From: Nemophila menziesii
Taxonomy: Eukaryota; Streptophyta; Magnoliopsida; Boraginales; Hydrophyllaceae
DNA length: 64,000 nucleotides
Direction of reading: 5' to 3'
NCBI GenBank assembly: GCA_029959085.1
Contig: JARWIR010000002.1
Location: 47,550,233 to 47,614,232, forward strand
Of the stretch, positions 36,339 through 49,090 are shown piece by piece. Numbering within the stretch: the stretch's first letter is position 1; the number at the start of each line of letters is the position of its first letter. The notes beneath the pieces were generated by a model, which saw nothing but the letters and a program-made list of their open reading frames with translations, did not search any database and had not been told where the DNA came from. The position numbers and the translations under genes are program-made.

Positions 36339-37551
36339 TCAGACAGTTCAATCACATACTTAAATCAACTACGAAGTATAAGTCCAATAAGTATCTAAAT
36401 TACCCATGAGTTTTCCTCTATCGGTATCCAAATCCCAAATCTGAGTTATAGAAATATTTTCTACAAACTGATATAAGGTATTGAAATGTTAGTATAATAT
36501 TTTGGATTAACTACTTTAGGAAAAATAAATGACCCAAATTATTTTTTTCCAAAGTTTTAATATTGTCATTGAGAACGTAACATAAACAGATAGATATGTA
36601 TAAATTAACTTGCAAACTTCAACTTAACTTAAAAGATTGATTTTGAATGTGATTAAACTATCAATTGTACTACATATACAAATAATATTGATAATAAAGG
36701 TGATTCGATGGGCTGACATAACCTAATCAGCAACAATATTGCACCATAAATCTATCTTATCAACCCCATCAAAATAATGATAGAAGTTTAAAGTACAACT
36801 GATATAATTTTCATTACAACACAAGAAAATTCTATCACAACATCAAATCCATAATAACTAGTTTGACTCAACTTAGAATTCATTTATTTGAAAAAAATCC
36901 ATCTCTTTTTGAATAAATTTGTAGAAATTCAAATTAAAAATAAAATAAATTTCTTATTTGGGAGACAAAAACCTTCTATAATGTTATGTAAATCTAGTTT
37001 TTGCAGCCGAACTACCATACTAAAAATTTTAAAAGTTACAACTTCAAACTTGCAATAAAGACCTCTTTTCTTCTTTTGGATTTTAAATATTACAGATTTT
37101 TTTCATAGTTTGATCAATATTCAGAGAGAGGCTATAGTTGAATCCTATATAATGTTCTATTACATATAATTATATATCAGCACATATATTTTTCTTACAA
37201 TCCGACCAACTCAGCACAAAATAAACTTTCCATCACAGACTAAAACAATCGTCCACTAAAGGTAATGACCGATTAAATAATAAATATAGACATTCCCCAA
37301 AACAACAATCTTCATCTGTGATCCTAGCCAAATCTTAGACTTTACTTAGGGACACCTGCTTCATTCACTAACTAGATGCTAACTTCCTCAATTCTGATAA
37401 ATTGGCCTTCGAGGTTGAAGAGATCTCTATACACTCTAGGGATGTGTTACTTAATGAGGCCTAAAAATATAATTGGACAATATTCTTTACCCAAAGGTAA
37501 TGGTTAAAAAAAAGGAATAAACTACTATTAATTGAGTGAAATAACTTTGCA

Positions 37552-37555
<4 letters not shown>

Positions 37556-37597
<42 letters not shown>
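37556..37597. repeat. (TA)n microsatellite, about 42 bp
   Basis: Expanded here. The matching sites in U0 (about 9885) and the last unit (about 59378) have only a few TA repeats. Confidence 0.95.
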
Positions 37598-37603
<6 letters not shown>

Positions 37604-38109
37604 TTGAGTCTCATATATATAACCTATACCCTCTTTCTCATTCTATGAAACCTTAAGAACTATATTCATAAAAAAAAGGTACTGTAATACTCAATTTCGG
37701 ATTAAAATTATTTAAAGAGAAACTAATGAACGTATAGATCTACAAGATTAAGTCTTGTTCGAAATCCGCCAGAAAAATTATAGAGATTGTTGATGCGCGA
37801 AGAGATCTACCAAAGAAGTATATATTTTCTAAAAATTAAACCACAACTAATCCAATAAGAAACCTAACCATATACTAATCTGATGGTGTTATGCTGGTCA
37901 TGGAATAGACTTCAATTCCAATCTTGCTATGAAAAGGTCTAAAATCTTAGCAAGAAAAAAAAATTAAAATCTCACCATGAATAAGAGTTAAAACCTCATC
38001 ATGAAAAAATGTTTAAAATCTATGCATGAAAATCATCTGAAAATGTTACATTTGACCACATGCATTTATGGGTTAAAAATTTCAACTAGATTTCATTGTG
38101 AAATAATAT

Positions 38110-38440
38110 TATTGTTATATAAGATTTTGAATCAAAATTTCTCATCATTTGATTTTCTATAATAGGAATTTATCTTCCAATAATTTGATTATTTTGTAGT
38201 TTGGTAATATATTTGTATACACCAATTATCAACTAGACTCCCCTTTTACAATAAGTGCCCTTTTATAGTTTCTTTGAACTATTATTGTTGTATTAGTGTT
38301 AATTTTATTTAAATGATATTTCTAATAATTGGAAGAGATGATTATGATCTTTAACCGTTCAACAGTTTATAATTCAAACTTAAAATAGTTTCGAACATAT
38401 TTAGTTTTGAGAAAGATTGTTGAAATTCTATATTAGTTTA
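38110..38440. other. Unique AT-rich stretch in U6
   Basis: Not matched elsewhere in the window and without an open frame of note. It marks where the copia-to-minisatellite part of the unit is missing. Confidence 0.5.
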
Positions 38441-39944
38441 TTTTATGTGACTTTTTGAATATAAAATAAATTGTATTTGGTTTTAGTAAAATATATTATA
38501 CACTATTGTTCATGTTTAGATTTTTAAATTTTCATATAATTATATGTTGTTGTTGTTTTATTATTTTTTGTACAAGGAGGCGTTTCCCATTCTCAACAAT
38601 CACGTATTATAAATTTTCAGATTTTGTTTAATGGGTCTCTATAGGTCACTTTATATTTTTTACTTTAGCTTCTTAGGGTATTGTGCTCGATCTTGAACAA
38701 AGTCATTTTTTCCTAGAATGACACTTGTCGTCTCGATCACTATGGCTCACAACCCTCTACCTCACCTTTACACACAAGACATTCACTCCACGTTCTTGTC
38801 AACATCAACCTATCGTATCAAGTTATCAACTCTATGATCCAAAGTGAAGTGCAAACACATCTACCCGTAAACCATCATATCCAACTTCCTTGCGTGCCCA
38901 CAATAATCCACAACACCCTCTCGATTATGTCTGGGTCCACGCTCCCGTTTATAGTGAGCTTCCACCCCTGAGTGACTTACACCATCCACTAGATCAATAC
39001 ATTACTAGTTAATTTTTGACACTTTAACTATCTTCAAGTATTTAACTATTAATTACTTTTGTGATCTACGAATGTAATTTGTGTCTTATTTAGATGTTTT
39101 AGATATTAGGTGTTCAATAAAATTCTTATCATCATTCAAATATGTATAACTTATAATGAAGTAATAATCATACGACAATTTTTTTCCATTTTTTTAGTAA
39201 ATTAATAATTGATCAAATTGTTTATACACTTATTTCCATGTAAAATTAGTTAAATAGATACATGAAATCAAGTTGCAACAATATTATAAGATACCATATT
39301 TATTGTTAGATGACACAAAGTAAACTATAATAATGTTGTGTCATTATCGTCGTTACTAGTTAGTCATAATATATTTGTTTTCAAAGTTAATAATAATGAT
39401 TTCAAATTTAGTTTTACAACCTCTGTCGCTATTTCATCTGTCACAAGAATGACACGCGAGTGTCCAACCCTTTGTAATTGATTAAACAAAAAATATCCAC
39501 GTAGATTTTATTGCACACATATAGCATATGAAGTTTTCAGGAGTCTTTTTGTGATAGTAGTGTCCTACACAAGTAGAAACCCACGAGACTACAGTTGACA
39601 TGTTCCAAGCCAAGATTTATTGTTTGGGGCGAGGAATGTGGGGGAAACAACTCAACATTTTTTTGTTCTCTTTGGCGAAATTCAAACAGTTTTTTTTGTA
39701 CAAACAAAACAAAGGAGTATGCGAGTGAAGGATTTCCAACAACAATTTATCTAACTATTATTCATTTCGGTAAAACTAACCAAGTGGCCTCCCTACTGTG
39801 ATCCCAACATCGATATATTCTTGTAATCGAAAGTCTCGTTCCTATACATTTTCTTATGGTAGAATCCAGCACATTGTTAGGTTTTTGGGTGCAGAGTAGT
39901 TTGATGCCCTTGCTCAATTAGTCTGGGAGGAAAACCCATTTTCT

Positions 39945-40127
39945 TTAAAGTTTCATATAGAAATATGCCCTAAAAATACCCATAGGAAACCCATAACCAA
40001 TATCCAAACCATCACTAAGTTCATCCAATACTTTTGCTCTCTTGATAAGTTGAGCAATACTCTTGAAAATGGAATGTTCTTTGATTACTAGTTCAAAATT
40101 ATAGATATCTACCATATGTGACGACAC
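39945..40127 (-). pseudogene. Unidentified conserved short frame (U7)
   Basis: Third open copy of the 60-codon frame (see 15345-15527). Confidence 0.3.
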
Positions 40128-40489
40128 ATTTTTATGATTAATTTGTGCATCCCCATATATAATGTAACTATTAAAATAAGCTCGGTCTCAACAACAATTT
40201 TACTTAGCAACCATGATAGCTCACAATCATTTCCTTTCTCCAGCTTTTAATGTGAGAGAGAAAGAAATTGCATCTTTGTTGTTATATCTCTGCAACCACC
40301 TTTACAGAATTGATCCAACCTACAAATATGTTATCGAATAACATTAGTTAGACTGAAGGGTCAACTTACTACAACCTCGTTCCAACCTCCGAAGAGCTTA
40401 TTGATTAATCTCTTGAAACTTCATTCCTTCATTCCACTCTTTCGGGAACCTTGCGATTATTGCAAACTTTTCTGTAAGCCTTCTCCTAA

Positions 40490-42060
40490 GCAGATAAACC
40501 ACGAGGATATCGGGCCCTTCGAGCTAGTTCAAAAAATATTCACAAGATCGTATTTGATATCCTTAAACAACCAAAATTACTCCGGGTATCAAGAATTCCA
40601 CTTTGAGTGGTATGTTGAAACTAGAGCTCATATCTTGTTGGGCATTGATCGGCCTAGGATGGTATGATACGGTAATTCACACAGTTCTATTACAAATCTT
40701 ACGTGTAAGTTTCTAGATCACTAACCCATTCCCCCGATCATTGGTAGTACAATGTACCCTGATGGATAAAAACACATGTCGGAAGACTCCTTGATCGACT
40801 CTTGATAAAGGTTTTATAGCACTAGAATCAACTTTAGCTGCTTAAAGGTCATCAAGTACAACAGGTCCACCGGGGGTCATTTATCAATTAACACTCTTTG
40901 AATCAATCCATTTCCTATCATGTCTGGTATTACAGCGCGTCATCATGGATAAATATTAACATGCTCGATTCTGGTCAGTTAACAGATTTTGATTTAGGCT
41001 GTAGTATATTTTACCAGTTTTTGACTTTTGACGTGTCGAACAAGGCCTTTTCTTTCATTTCTTGATCTTCCACTTTCTAGCTCGCCTGCAATAGTTTCAC
41101 TTCGAACTCGTATTCTCGGGCCATGGGATTAAGGTATCATCTGGCCGGTTGAAAACATGTTTGATTGTGTTTCTGGGGTTATGTTCTCCCTATGGGCGGT
41201 TTCAGTGGATGTTGTTCTTTTCCTTGAACTACCTATGTATTCATGGATAAATTTTCACCCACATCGAGCTTTGATAATTTTACTAGGGCTCTTAACCAGA
41301 CTATTTCTTTTCCTCAGTTTCTTACAATCATTGGCCTCATAATCATGATATTTAAGAAAGTGGCAATACTTAGAGGTATCCCTTATTTTTACTCCAGGAA
41401 ACATCTTCGATGGCCATATTACTCCAAATACTATCTCGATCTGGCATATGACGCCAACTAAGTTCGATAATGTCGTTGTCAACGTTGAAGGTCTCCTATA
41501 CCCCATGACTTGTCATTTTCCGATTGACCATTTTGTTCCCCATCATAACTGATCCTTTATTACTTCCCTTAAGATGGGTTTTCGTCGAAGAGGGATCCCC
41601 TTTAACCAATTCTCTTAGGTACTTCTCTTGGAATTTCTTCAGCGCTCATAAAGATTCGTGAATATGCAATTATGTAAAAAAGACTATGTATTGGCCTAAA
41701 GGCATAATTGACTTTAGAATCATAGCTAATCAATCCTTGAATAAAAGTGTGATAAACTATTAATCAATCTAAACCATCAACATTGTAATCAACATGATAT
41801 ATTTGATACATGAGAGATCAGATCATAAAATTTCTCCCTTTTGATGGAATGTAGGTTAACTTTGAAAAAATACCATGTTAAAGGTACACTCACATTTCCA
41901 ATTTTCCTATTCTTCATGCATTTTCCATACCTTCACCCTCACTGATTTCATATTATTAGGCCTTACCTACATGTTTATATTATTAACTTGATTGTTAGCG
42001 AGAGAGCACATCCTTTTAGCCCATAATCATGTATTTTTTAGGTATCATAAGTAGACGACA
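40490..42060 (-). pseudogene. Tat-type Ty3/gypsy gag/protease remnant (U7)
   Basis: The minus frame 41255-41506 keeps KYCHFLKYHDYEANDC and the following basic helix. The protease-like YHTILGR segment lies at about 40650. Same broken state as 34500-36330, but the two differ at several stops and indels. No LTRs visible. Confidence 0.6.
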
Positions 42061-42072
42061 AGACCGACTAAA

Positions 42073-42077
42073 AGTAG
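42073..42077. repeat. Left TSD (AGTAG) of the old solo LTR, copy 2
   Basis: Repeated at 58148-58152 directly after the other end of the LTR. Confidence 0.93.
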
Positions 42078-43018
42078 TGGTGGTCTTGGGGTGTTATGAA
42101 ATTAAGTACGAAAATAGAGGAACCACAATTACCGCAAGTGCACGGTTGTCCAAGTAATATCCGATAAATCGGGTTTCGTTCTTAGGGACGGATTAGGTTC
42201 AACTATATTATTAATCAGATAGTAGAAATAATTGCTTGACAGAAAGATTTTTTGTTTGGCTTTTATTAATTTAAAGATGCAATAAAATAAAGACGAAATT
42301 AAATTAACTAAAATAAATAATGAAAACAAAGGATTACCTTCAGATACGAAAGATACTTGAGTCTCGCAAGGAATCCTCCTAATTAGTATAATGTTTTCTA
42401 TGTTAAAAAGTAGAATTGGTATTAGTATATTAGTCGGGACTCTAATATCTCCTAACCCCTGTCAAGGTGGACCTATGAGCTATCCTACGGTATTACAAAC
42501 CCTGTCAGGGCGATTATAAGCTATTTTAGGATGATATGAATTTACCTCTTTGGCTATGTAATTAATATGCCTTTCGGCCATTACACGGGCATTACCTATG
42601 TCTGTATTCGAACCCAACTGTCGGATGATCACTTTGCCACTAAAGTGAATAGCCCAAATACTAAAAGCTATTTCTAGTTGTTCCTAAAAGAAATAGTAAT
42701 GAAAACAAAGTAATATCCAATATATAAAACTCAATTCAATTTAAATCCTATGAATCCCAATTTCAAAACATAGAATAAATTAATTAGGATTCATCCCTTT
42801 ATTGCGATTCTCAAGTATATGAAATTTAGCTCATGATAAAATTAAAGATTAAAATTAAACAAGAAGAAGTCATAATTAAATTATAGAAAATAAATAGATA
42901 ACCTAAAGGGTTGGTTGACTTTTGATGGAAGAACAGAATTCTCCCAGCTCTAGTTTCTCCTTTCCTTCTTGCTCTGACTTGTAAACCTTAAGCCGATTGT
43001 GTAATTCTCTGAAGTGTT

Positions 43019-43021
<3 letters not shown>

Positions 43022-43072
<51 letters not shown>
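43022..43072. repeat. (CT)n(TA)n compound microsatellite
   Basis: CT run 43022-43053 followed by TA to 43072. Copy 1 (67-108) has only the CT part. Confidence 0.95.
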
Positions 43073-43146
43073 AGGATGATTTAATGTGAAAAATAATTAA
43101 GAGGTCCTGAATAATGAGATCTAAGTGGTGTATTTATAGGTGCTAG

Positions 43147-43151
43147 GAAGC
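43147..43151. repeat. Left TSD (GAAGC) of element 2
   Basis: Repeated at 57382-57386. Same sequence and same flanks as for element 1. Confidence 0.95.
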
Positions 43152-44722
43152 TGATGTCTCCTATTTTGTTCTATATTTATATGCTTAGGAGACATCAAAT
43201 TAGGTGATTATCTGACTATTTTAATAGACTTTTAGTAATAATATGCAATATTCCAATTTCTTTCCTTCGATTTTAATATTTTTGATTTATTAAGCTTTTG
43301 CGCGTAATCTTGTGTATTTTAGTGGAAATTTTGTAGGTTTTGAATATTAGCTAGGAGAAGAATCCGAGAAAAAAGTTGAAGATCGTGATATGGAGTCAAA
43401 CCTTGAAGATAAATCTCAAAAAAAAATAATATTTTGAAGCTGCAAATCTGGAAACCTGCCAAAGATGGCTGATTTCGAGGCAATTACGAGTTGATTTAGC
43501 GACTGACCTTTGAAGATAATATGTTCCTTATCGAGTTAAGGAAATTTATCAAGTGATTTGAGGTCAATCGGAGTTATAACGAATCGGCTAGAGCTGTTTT
43601 AGTGGAGGTGGTGCAGCAGTTACGGGATTTTGGGCTTAGATATGGACTTGGGCCTTTATTATTTCATTCAATCATTAGCCAAGGTCCAAGTCCGAATTTT
43701 ATACGTATAAATAGGGCTTTTGACTTCTATTTTTCACACAATTCGTTATTTTCAAAAGTCAGACAAGAAGAAAAGAAGCAGAAGCAAGGAAGAGAAGAAG
43801 ATTGGATCTGGACACTGTCTATATCTCCATCTTTCAGCCGAATCAACATCCTAATTAGGTTTCTTAATTTCCTTTCTATAAAACAAATTATGAATTCCTC
43901 TTTATTTATTTTCTTAGTTTTTCCAATTATGAGTTAATTTCATTAAGTACTTGAGAACGCGTAATGGATTGAACCATGAATTGTTTCATTCTATGTTATT
44001 GAATTTGAGATTATTTTAATTAAATTCAAATTGGGTACTTATTATTTTTCTTTAATTTACACCTATTGACTATTATTGAAGTCATGAATCAATTTTAAGA
44101 ATTAGTACTTAGGCTATTCCAATTAGTGGCGATTGGATCACCTTGATAGGGGGTCTAGGTACAGAACTAGTTAATGAAAGTATGATATAAATTATTTGAC
44201 CTTGACAGGCTTGATTAATCTTATGGCCAATTGGGTAATTAGACTTGAACCATTCGAAGGTGGACTATATTCACCCTGACGGGGTGTGTAGCACCTAAGA
44301 AGAGCTCCTTAGTCCACCGTGACGGCGGTAAGGAGATAATTGAATCCCGACCAATAGTAATTGCCGAATTTGTCCCTTAAACAATACATGTAATGATTTG
44401 ATTTAGGTTAAATCCTAGCGTTACTCGAGTACTACCTTCTCATATCTTGCGTCCAACTATTTTTACTTGCGTCTAGTTTTATATTTGCATTAATTTAGTC
44501 TTTTTAATTATTGTCTTAGTTTTTAGAAAACCAACAAACACACTTAAAATCATTTATCTGCCTTTACGTGCCGTTAAACACTACTTGATAAGCATTGGAG
44601 TCAACCAATCCGTCCCTGAGAATGAATCTGTTATCACTATTATTACTTGGGACAACCAAACACTTGCGGTTGTGGTTCTCTTTACTTATTGAATTTATTT
44701 TAGAACACACTAAGGACCACCA
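43152..44722 (+). mobile_element. 5' LTR of element 2
   Basis: 1571 bp with TG...CA ends, terminal hairpin, TATA box at 43706-43716. Shares diagnostic variants with the 5' LTR of element 1. The open frame at 43602-43937 is inside the LTR and has no domain. Confidence 0.95.
43706..43716 (+). promoter_or_regulatory. LTR TATA box of element 2
   Basis: TATAAATAGGG, as in the other LTRs. It would drive the genomic RNA of element 2. Confidence 0.7.
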
Positions 44723-44728
44723 AGTTTT

Positions 44729-44746
44729 TGGCGCCGCTGCCGGGGA
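44729..44746 (+). promoter_or_regulatory. Primer binding site, tRNA-Asp-like
   Basis: TGGCGCCGCTGCCGGGGA six bases after the 5' LTR, identical to that of element 1. Confidence 0.87.
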
Positions 44747-44860
44747 CGGTAGCGTGTGACCACGGTGTTTATCCTTTAGTGACTAGTTGCATTTATTTTT
44801 ATTTTTATCAGTTTTATACTTTTTGTTTGTTCATCTTTTACAGGTTTTTAGGTTTGGTGT

Positions 44861-46518
44861 ATGCAAAGGAAACTCTTTAAGGATCTAGAGCCATCACCTC
44901 CGATCCTTAATAATCCAAAATCATTAATCAGACTTGCTAACAAGAGAAGGAAAGAACAAGAAGCTAGAGAAGTAGAAGAATTAGCAAACAAAATGGAGAA
45001 TATTAATCTTCATAACCAAGAGAACCCAGGAGTTCAGCTAAACGGAAATGGTCAGCCACTAGTGCCTCCAGGAATTCCTAATCTTCCAGTTCCACCTGTC
45101 ATTCCGAATCCTCCAGTTCAAGTTCAAATAGCCGACCCATGGTTTCTTACAGGTCCAGCACAAGAACCATTCCTTGCCCCTCCTCTTGGGATTGGCCCAG
45201 CTAATATCAATGTTCCGAGATTCCATCCAAATGGTGTATGCTAGCTCAATTTCAGAATTTCGGAAACTTTCCTGGCAATCCCGGAGAAGATCCACTTCGC
45301 GTAGTACAAAAATTTATGCAAATCTGCGATTCGTACATTACGCAAGGAGTAACAAGGGAGCAAATGTATTTTGCTACATTCAGGTTTTTCTTAATAGATT
45401 GTGCGAGTGATTGGCATGATTCGCAAGAACCAGGAAAGATTACAAATTGGGAACAGTTACAGGCTGCGTTTTTCGACAAATATTATCCGTCCAACATGAG
45501 GTTAGATGCTCAACTTGAGTCAACACATTTCCGACAAGAGTATGATGAAGCGTTGGGTAGAAGTTGGTCGAGATTTCAGAAATGTTTACGAAGAGTCCCC
45601 AATCATGACCTTTCAGAACAACAATAATTGAAAATTTTCTATAACGGTCTTGAGGGGAGTTCACGAAAAGATTTAGGTTTGCTTATGTGGTGGTGCGTTT
45701 TTACGAGTTCAACCAACGTATGCAAGAATTATTTTAGATAGAACAGTTGATAATGAAGTAGGATAGAATACCGTAAGAACACCAGTTAAAGGTGGAGTTA
45801 ATAATGTCAACATCGAAGAAAAGTTCTACTCCTTAGGGAACAAGATACAAACCACGTTAGAACAACAGTTGAGACAACTTACACTAGCCGTGAAAGAAGG
45901 TTTTTCGAATAAAAGTGTTGAGGTAAAAGCTGCACAAGAGGTGTATGGATGTGAGTATTGTGGTGTGAATGATCACGATTGGGAAAATTGTCAGAATAAT
46001 CAAGAGTCCATGATGTTTGTCTCCAATAGAGGAAACTTTAATTCGAGTGGTACCATCCTGGGTTTCAATGTTCAAATCCTAATCGGGTAGCAAATCCTAC
46101 ATACGCATATCAGCCGCGCCCCCAAGGTAACAACTTCAATCCAAGACCTCATAATAATTATCAAGGGGGACAGAATCAAGGAAACTACGTTAAAAAAAAT
46201 CTCCTCAAGAAAATTATCACGAAACCATGAACTGAAAAGCCCTACCTGCTCAACCACAAGAAGGTGCGAATAACCTTCAGAAAACCATTGAAAACCTAAT
46301 TGCTCTCCAGACGCAAGCCATTCAGAATCAACAAGCATCTGACACAAATTAAACTATTAGAGAATCAGCTTGCTCAAATCTCAAAACAACTTAATCAGCG
46401 TCCACAAGGGAAACTCCCTAGTGACACAGAAAATCCGAGACAACATGAAGATTGCAAAGCTGTTACTCTCAGAAGTGGTAAGAACCTCCCTCCACCTCCT
46501 TTTTCCAGTTATGAATGA
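44861..46518 (+). pseudogene. gag of element 2 (capsid domain and zinc knuckle), broken
   Basis: Encodes the structural Gag part of an Athila-type polyprotein. The ATG at 44861 opens a Lys/Arg-rich N terminus, then a Pro-rich stretch to about 45200. A one-base loss near 45228-45236 shifts the frame (44861-45244, then 45238-45627). The capsid-type domain follows (EDPLRVVQKFMQICDSY, ASDWHDSQEPGKITNW, FFDKYYPSN), ending at a TAA (45625-45627) where the frame would continue with the IFYNGL segment. Farther on is a CX2CX4HX4C zinc knuckle at 45950-45991. A Gln-rich region follows, ending in the LPSDTENPR and AVTLRSGK motifs known from Athila Gag-Pol. Other frame breaks lie near 45680, 45763 and 46088. 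Confidence 0.9.
45950..45991 (+). other. Gag zinc knuckle
   Basis: Cys-Glu-Tyr-Cys, four residues, His, four residues, Cys: the CCHC nucleocapsid knuckle that binds RNA in retroelements. Absent from element 1 because of the deletion. Confidence 0.85.
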
Positions 46519-46849
46519 AAATTAAGTTCCAAGAAAAGAAAATGGTGTGGTTGAGAAAGAGAAAGATGATGAGGTTGAAGAAATAGAGAGGCCGATTGAG
46601 GGTCCAAAGAAGAAAGATGATGTTGTAAGTGATCGCCCTCCTCCACCATTTCCATCTCGAGTTCAGAAAAAAGGAGATATGGCCGATTATTAGAGATTAA
46701 TCTATAGGGTAAGGGGTCTCAACATAAATATTCCGTTACTTGAAGCTATTAAAGATATTCCGAAATACGTGATGTTTTTGAAGAGAGCCCTAACCAACAA
46801 AAGGTCGTATTGTGATAATGAGAGGATTGGTTTACCTGAAGAATGAAGC

Positions 46850-47300
46850 GCTATTTTCCAAAGTAATTTGCCACCTAAGTTGCTTGACCCTGGGAGTTTC
46901 ACAATTCCGATATCGATTGGCAAGGAGTGGCAAGGTAAAGCATTATGCGATTTGGGTACAGGTATTAATCTTATGCCCAAATCAATCTTTGATAAGCTGA
47001 GAATGGGAAATTTGAGACCTACTTCTGTGGTATTGCAAATGGACGATAGATCCCTCGTTCATCCGGAGTGACGAATCAAAGATGTCCTCGTTAAGGCAGG
47101 TACTTTAGTTTTTCCCGTTGATTTTGTTATTCTTGAATACGACGCGGATAGGAATGTCCCCATTATTTTGGGACAACCATTCCTAGCCACGGGGCGTAAT
47201 TTGATAGATGTAGAAAACGGAGAACTAACCATGAGAATCCAAGAAGAGGAGGTGAAGTTTAATGTGTTCAGATCTATGAAATTTCTAGATGTTCCAGGAG
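46850..47300 (+). pseudogene. Protease domain of element 2
   Basis: Aspartic protease that would cut the polyprotein. The segment LDPGSFTIPISIG, then LCDLGTGINLMPKS, places the catalytic Asp at 46949-46951. DLGTG stands where Athila elements usually have DLGAS. After a TGA at 47069-47071 the same frame continues with PVDFVILEYD and IILGQPFLATGRNLIDV, the typical flap and Gly-rich ending. One stop codon alone separates the halves. Confidence 0.88.
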
Positions 47301-48556
47301 ATAGCTTTCGAATGGATGTAGCTGAACATGCCACGCAAGAGGTATTTGATTTTTTTAATTATGATTATATCTTGCAGGCCGCTTTGACATTAGATTTACC
47401 TGAGATGATGGAAGAGCTCGCTGAAACAGTGACAGCTCTCAATTCCGGAAACCCAAAATATAGGCGTCTGGCCTATGAACCTGTGAGAGAATCAGGGGAG
47501 ATGATCATTAAAAATAAACCATCCTTTGAATCTCTTCCGAAGCTAGAAGAGAAACCATTGCCAGCTCACTTGAGGTATGCGTATTTGGGTACTAATAATA
47601 CTTTACCTGTTATTTTTTCAGCATATTTAACAGGTTTTCAAGAAGATAAATTGCTACGTGTACTAAGGGCAAACAAAGAAGCGATAGGTTGGACTATTGC
47701 TGATATTAAAGGCATTAGTCCATCCTATTGTCAACATAAAATTATTCTTGAAGATGATAGTGCACGTTCAGTTGAAGGTAAAAGAAGATTAATGCCAGCA
47801 ATGAAGGAAGTGATGAAGAAAGAAGTGATTAATCTACTAGACACGGGAATCATCTATCCCATAGCTAGTAGTGAGTGGGTTAGTCCAGTTCAGTGCGTAC
47901 CGAAGAAAGGAGGAATGACTACCATCCTCAATGATCAGAATGAATCCATCTCCACAAGAACAGTTGTTGGTTGGAGGGTTTGTATGTATTACCGCAAGTT
48001 GAACAAGGCGACCAGAAAAGACCATTTTCCTCTTCCCTTCATTGATCAGATGTTAGATAAGTTGGCTAGTAGGGAGTATTACTGTTTCTTGGATGGTTAT
48101 TCGGGGTATAATCAAATTTATGTAGATCCAGCTGATCAACACAAAACCACATTTACATGCCCTTTTGGTACCTTTGCCTATCGAAGGATGCCTTTTGGGT
48201 TGTGTAACGCACCCGCTACCTTTCATAGATGTATGATGGCGATTTTCTGGGATATGATAGATAATTTCCTCGAGGTATTTATGGATGACTTTTCCGTATT
48301 CGGTGATGATTTTGAAGAATGTTTACAGAATTTGGAAAAGGTGTTAATAAGATGCAAGGAAACAGATTTGGTGTTGAATTGGGAAAAGTGTCATTTTATG
48401 GTTCGAGAAGGAATTGTTTTGGGTCACAAAGTTTCAAATGCAGTGTTAGAAGTTGATCGCGCAAAGATTGAGGTGATAAAAACTCTCCCCACCCATTTTC
48501 GTAAAAGGAATAAGAAGTTTTCTAGGCCATGCTGGATTCTATCGTCGTTTTATTAA
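47301..48556 (+). pseudogene. Reverse transcriptase domain of element 2
   Basis: Part of an open frame reaching from about 47168 to 48556. It shows the gypsy RT order: basic RRLMPAMKEVMKKEV helix, WVSPVQCVPKKGG, WRVCMYYRKLNKAT, HFPLPFIDQMLDKLA, FLDGYSGYNQI, MPFGLCNAPATFHRCM, and the active site FMDDF (48278-48292), then VLGHKVS. All three catalytic Asp positions are present. The frame shifts near 48500, before the connection to RNase H. This is the best kept enzyme of the element, but it has no intact route from the gag start. Confidence 0.92.
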
Positions 48557-49090
48557 GTATTTTTCAAAGATTTTAAAGCCTTTGTGTAACTTACTCGAGA
48601 AGGACACCAAATTCCTTTTAGATGAAGCTTGCATGAAGGCATTTCAAGAGTTGAAGGAAAAGCTGATTACTGCACCAATTGTATTGCTTCATGATTGGAA
48701 AATTCCTTTTGAAGTTATGTGTGATGCAAGCGATTCAGCTATGGGTGCTGTGTTGGGTCAATGGAAGGACAAGGTATTTCACTCTATCTATTATGCAAGT
48801 AAGACATTCACTAGTGCTCAAGTTAATTATACGGTGACTGAGAAGGAACTTTTAGCGGTAGTTTATGCTTTTGACAAGTTTCGTTCCTATCTTCTGGGAG
48901 CGAAAATTGTTGTATGCACCGACCACTCCACTATAAAGTACCTTATGGAGAAGAAAGATGCTAAGCCGAGGTTAATCACATGGGTTCTATTGCTTCAAGA
49001 ATTTGATTTAGAGATTCGAGATCAGAAGGGTTGTGAGAATCAGGTTGCAGATAATTTGTCTCATCTTGAAGGGTCTGAATCAAACACTAG
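48545..49090 (+). pseudogene. RNase H domain of element 2
   Basis: Frame 48582-49445 begins with the tether ([13 protein letters not shown], then [13 protein letters not shown]). The RNase H core follows: [47 protein letters not shown]. The acidic residues Asp, Glu and Asp are in place. The closing motif reads NLSHLEG, where a DxLSRLE form is usual. The domain itself is unbroken, but is out of frame with the RT. Confidence 0.9.

Larger units (their letters stand above)
33259..39246. repeat. Array unit U6
   Basis: Holds the unit-start and 60-codon-frame blocks, a Tat-type gypsy remnant (34500-35874, minus) with a MITE in it, then 36340-38110 matching the start of U0 (8661 onward), about 330 bases unique to it (38110-38440), and the end block. 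It lacks the copia, Agenet and minisatellite parts. It keeps the empty site of the old solo LTR (36334-36338). Confidence 0.8.
39247..42072. repeat. Array unit U7, first part
   Basis: Matches 33259-36333 block by block, without the MITE. Contains the 60-codon minus frame (39945-40127) and a Tat-type gypsy remnant (about 40490-42060). It continues after the solo LTR nest at 58153. Plus frames at 39595-39801 and 40401-40667 lie over these remnants and show no domain. Confidence 0.8.
42078..43151 (-). mobile_element. Old solo LTR, outer part (copy 2)
   Basis: Begins TGGTGGTC, the complement of the GACCACCA end seen in the Athila LTRs. Read on the minus strand it aligns in patches with those LTRs (the GTCCCTGAGAACGA and GACAACC...CTTGCGGTTG regions, CCCTGACAGGG motifs). 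With 57387-58147 it makes one LTR of about 1.8 kb with TG...CA ends and AGTAG TSDs. Its TATA box (complement at 43131-43138) lies about 9 bases from the GAAGC target of element 2. The minus frame 42129-42329 has no domain. Confidence 0.9.
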
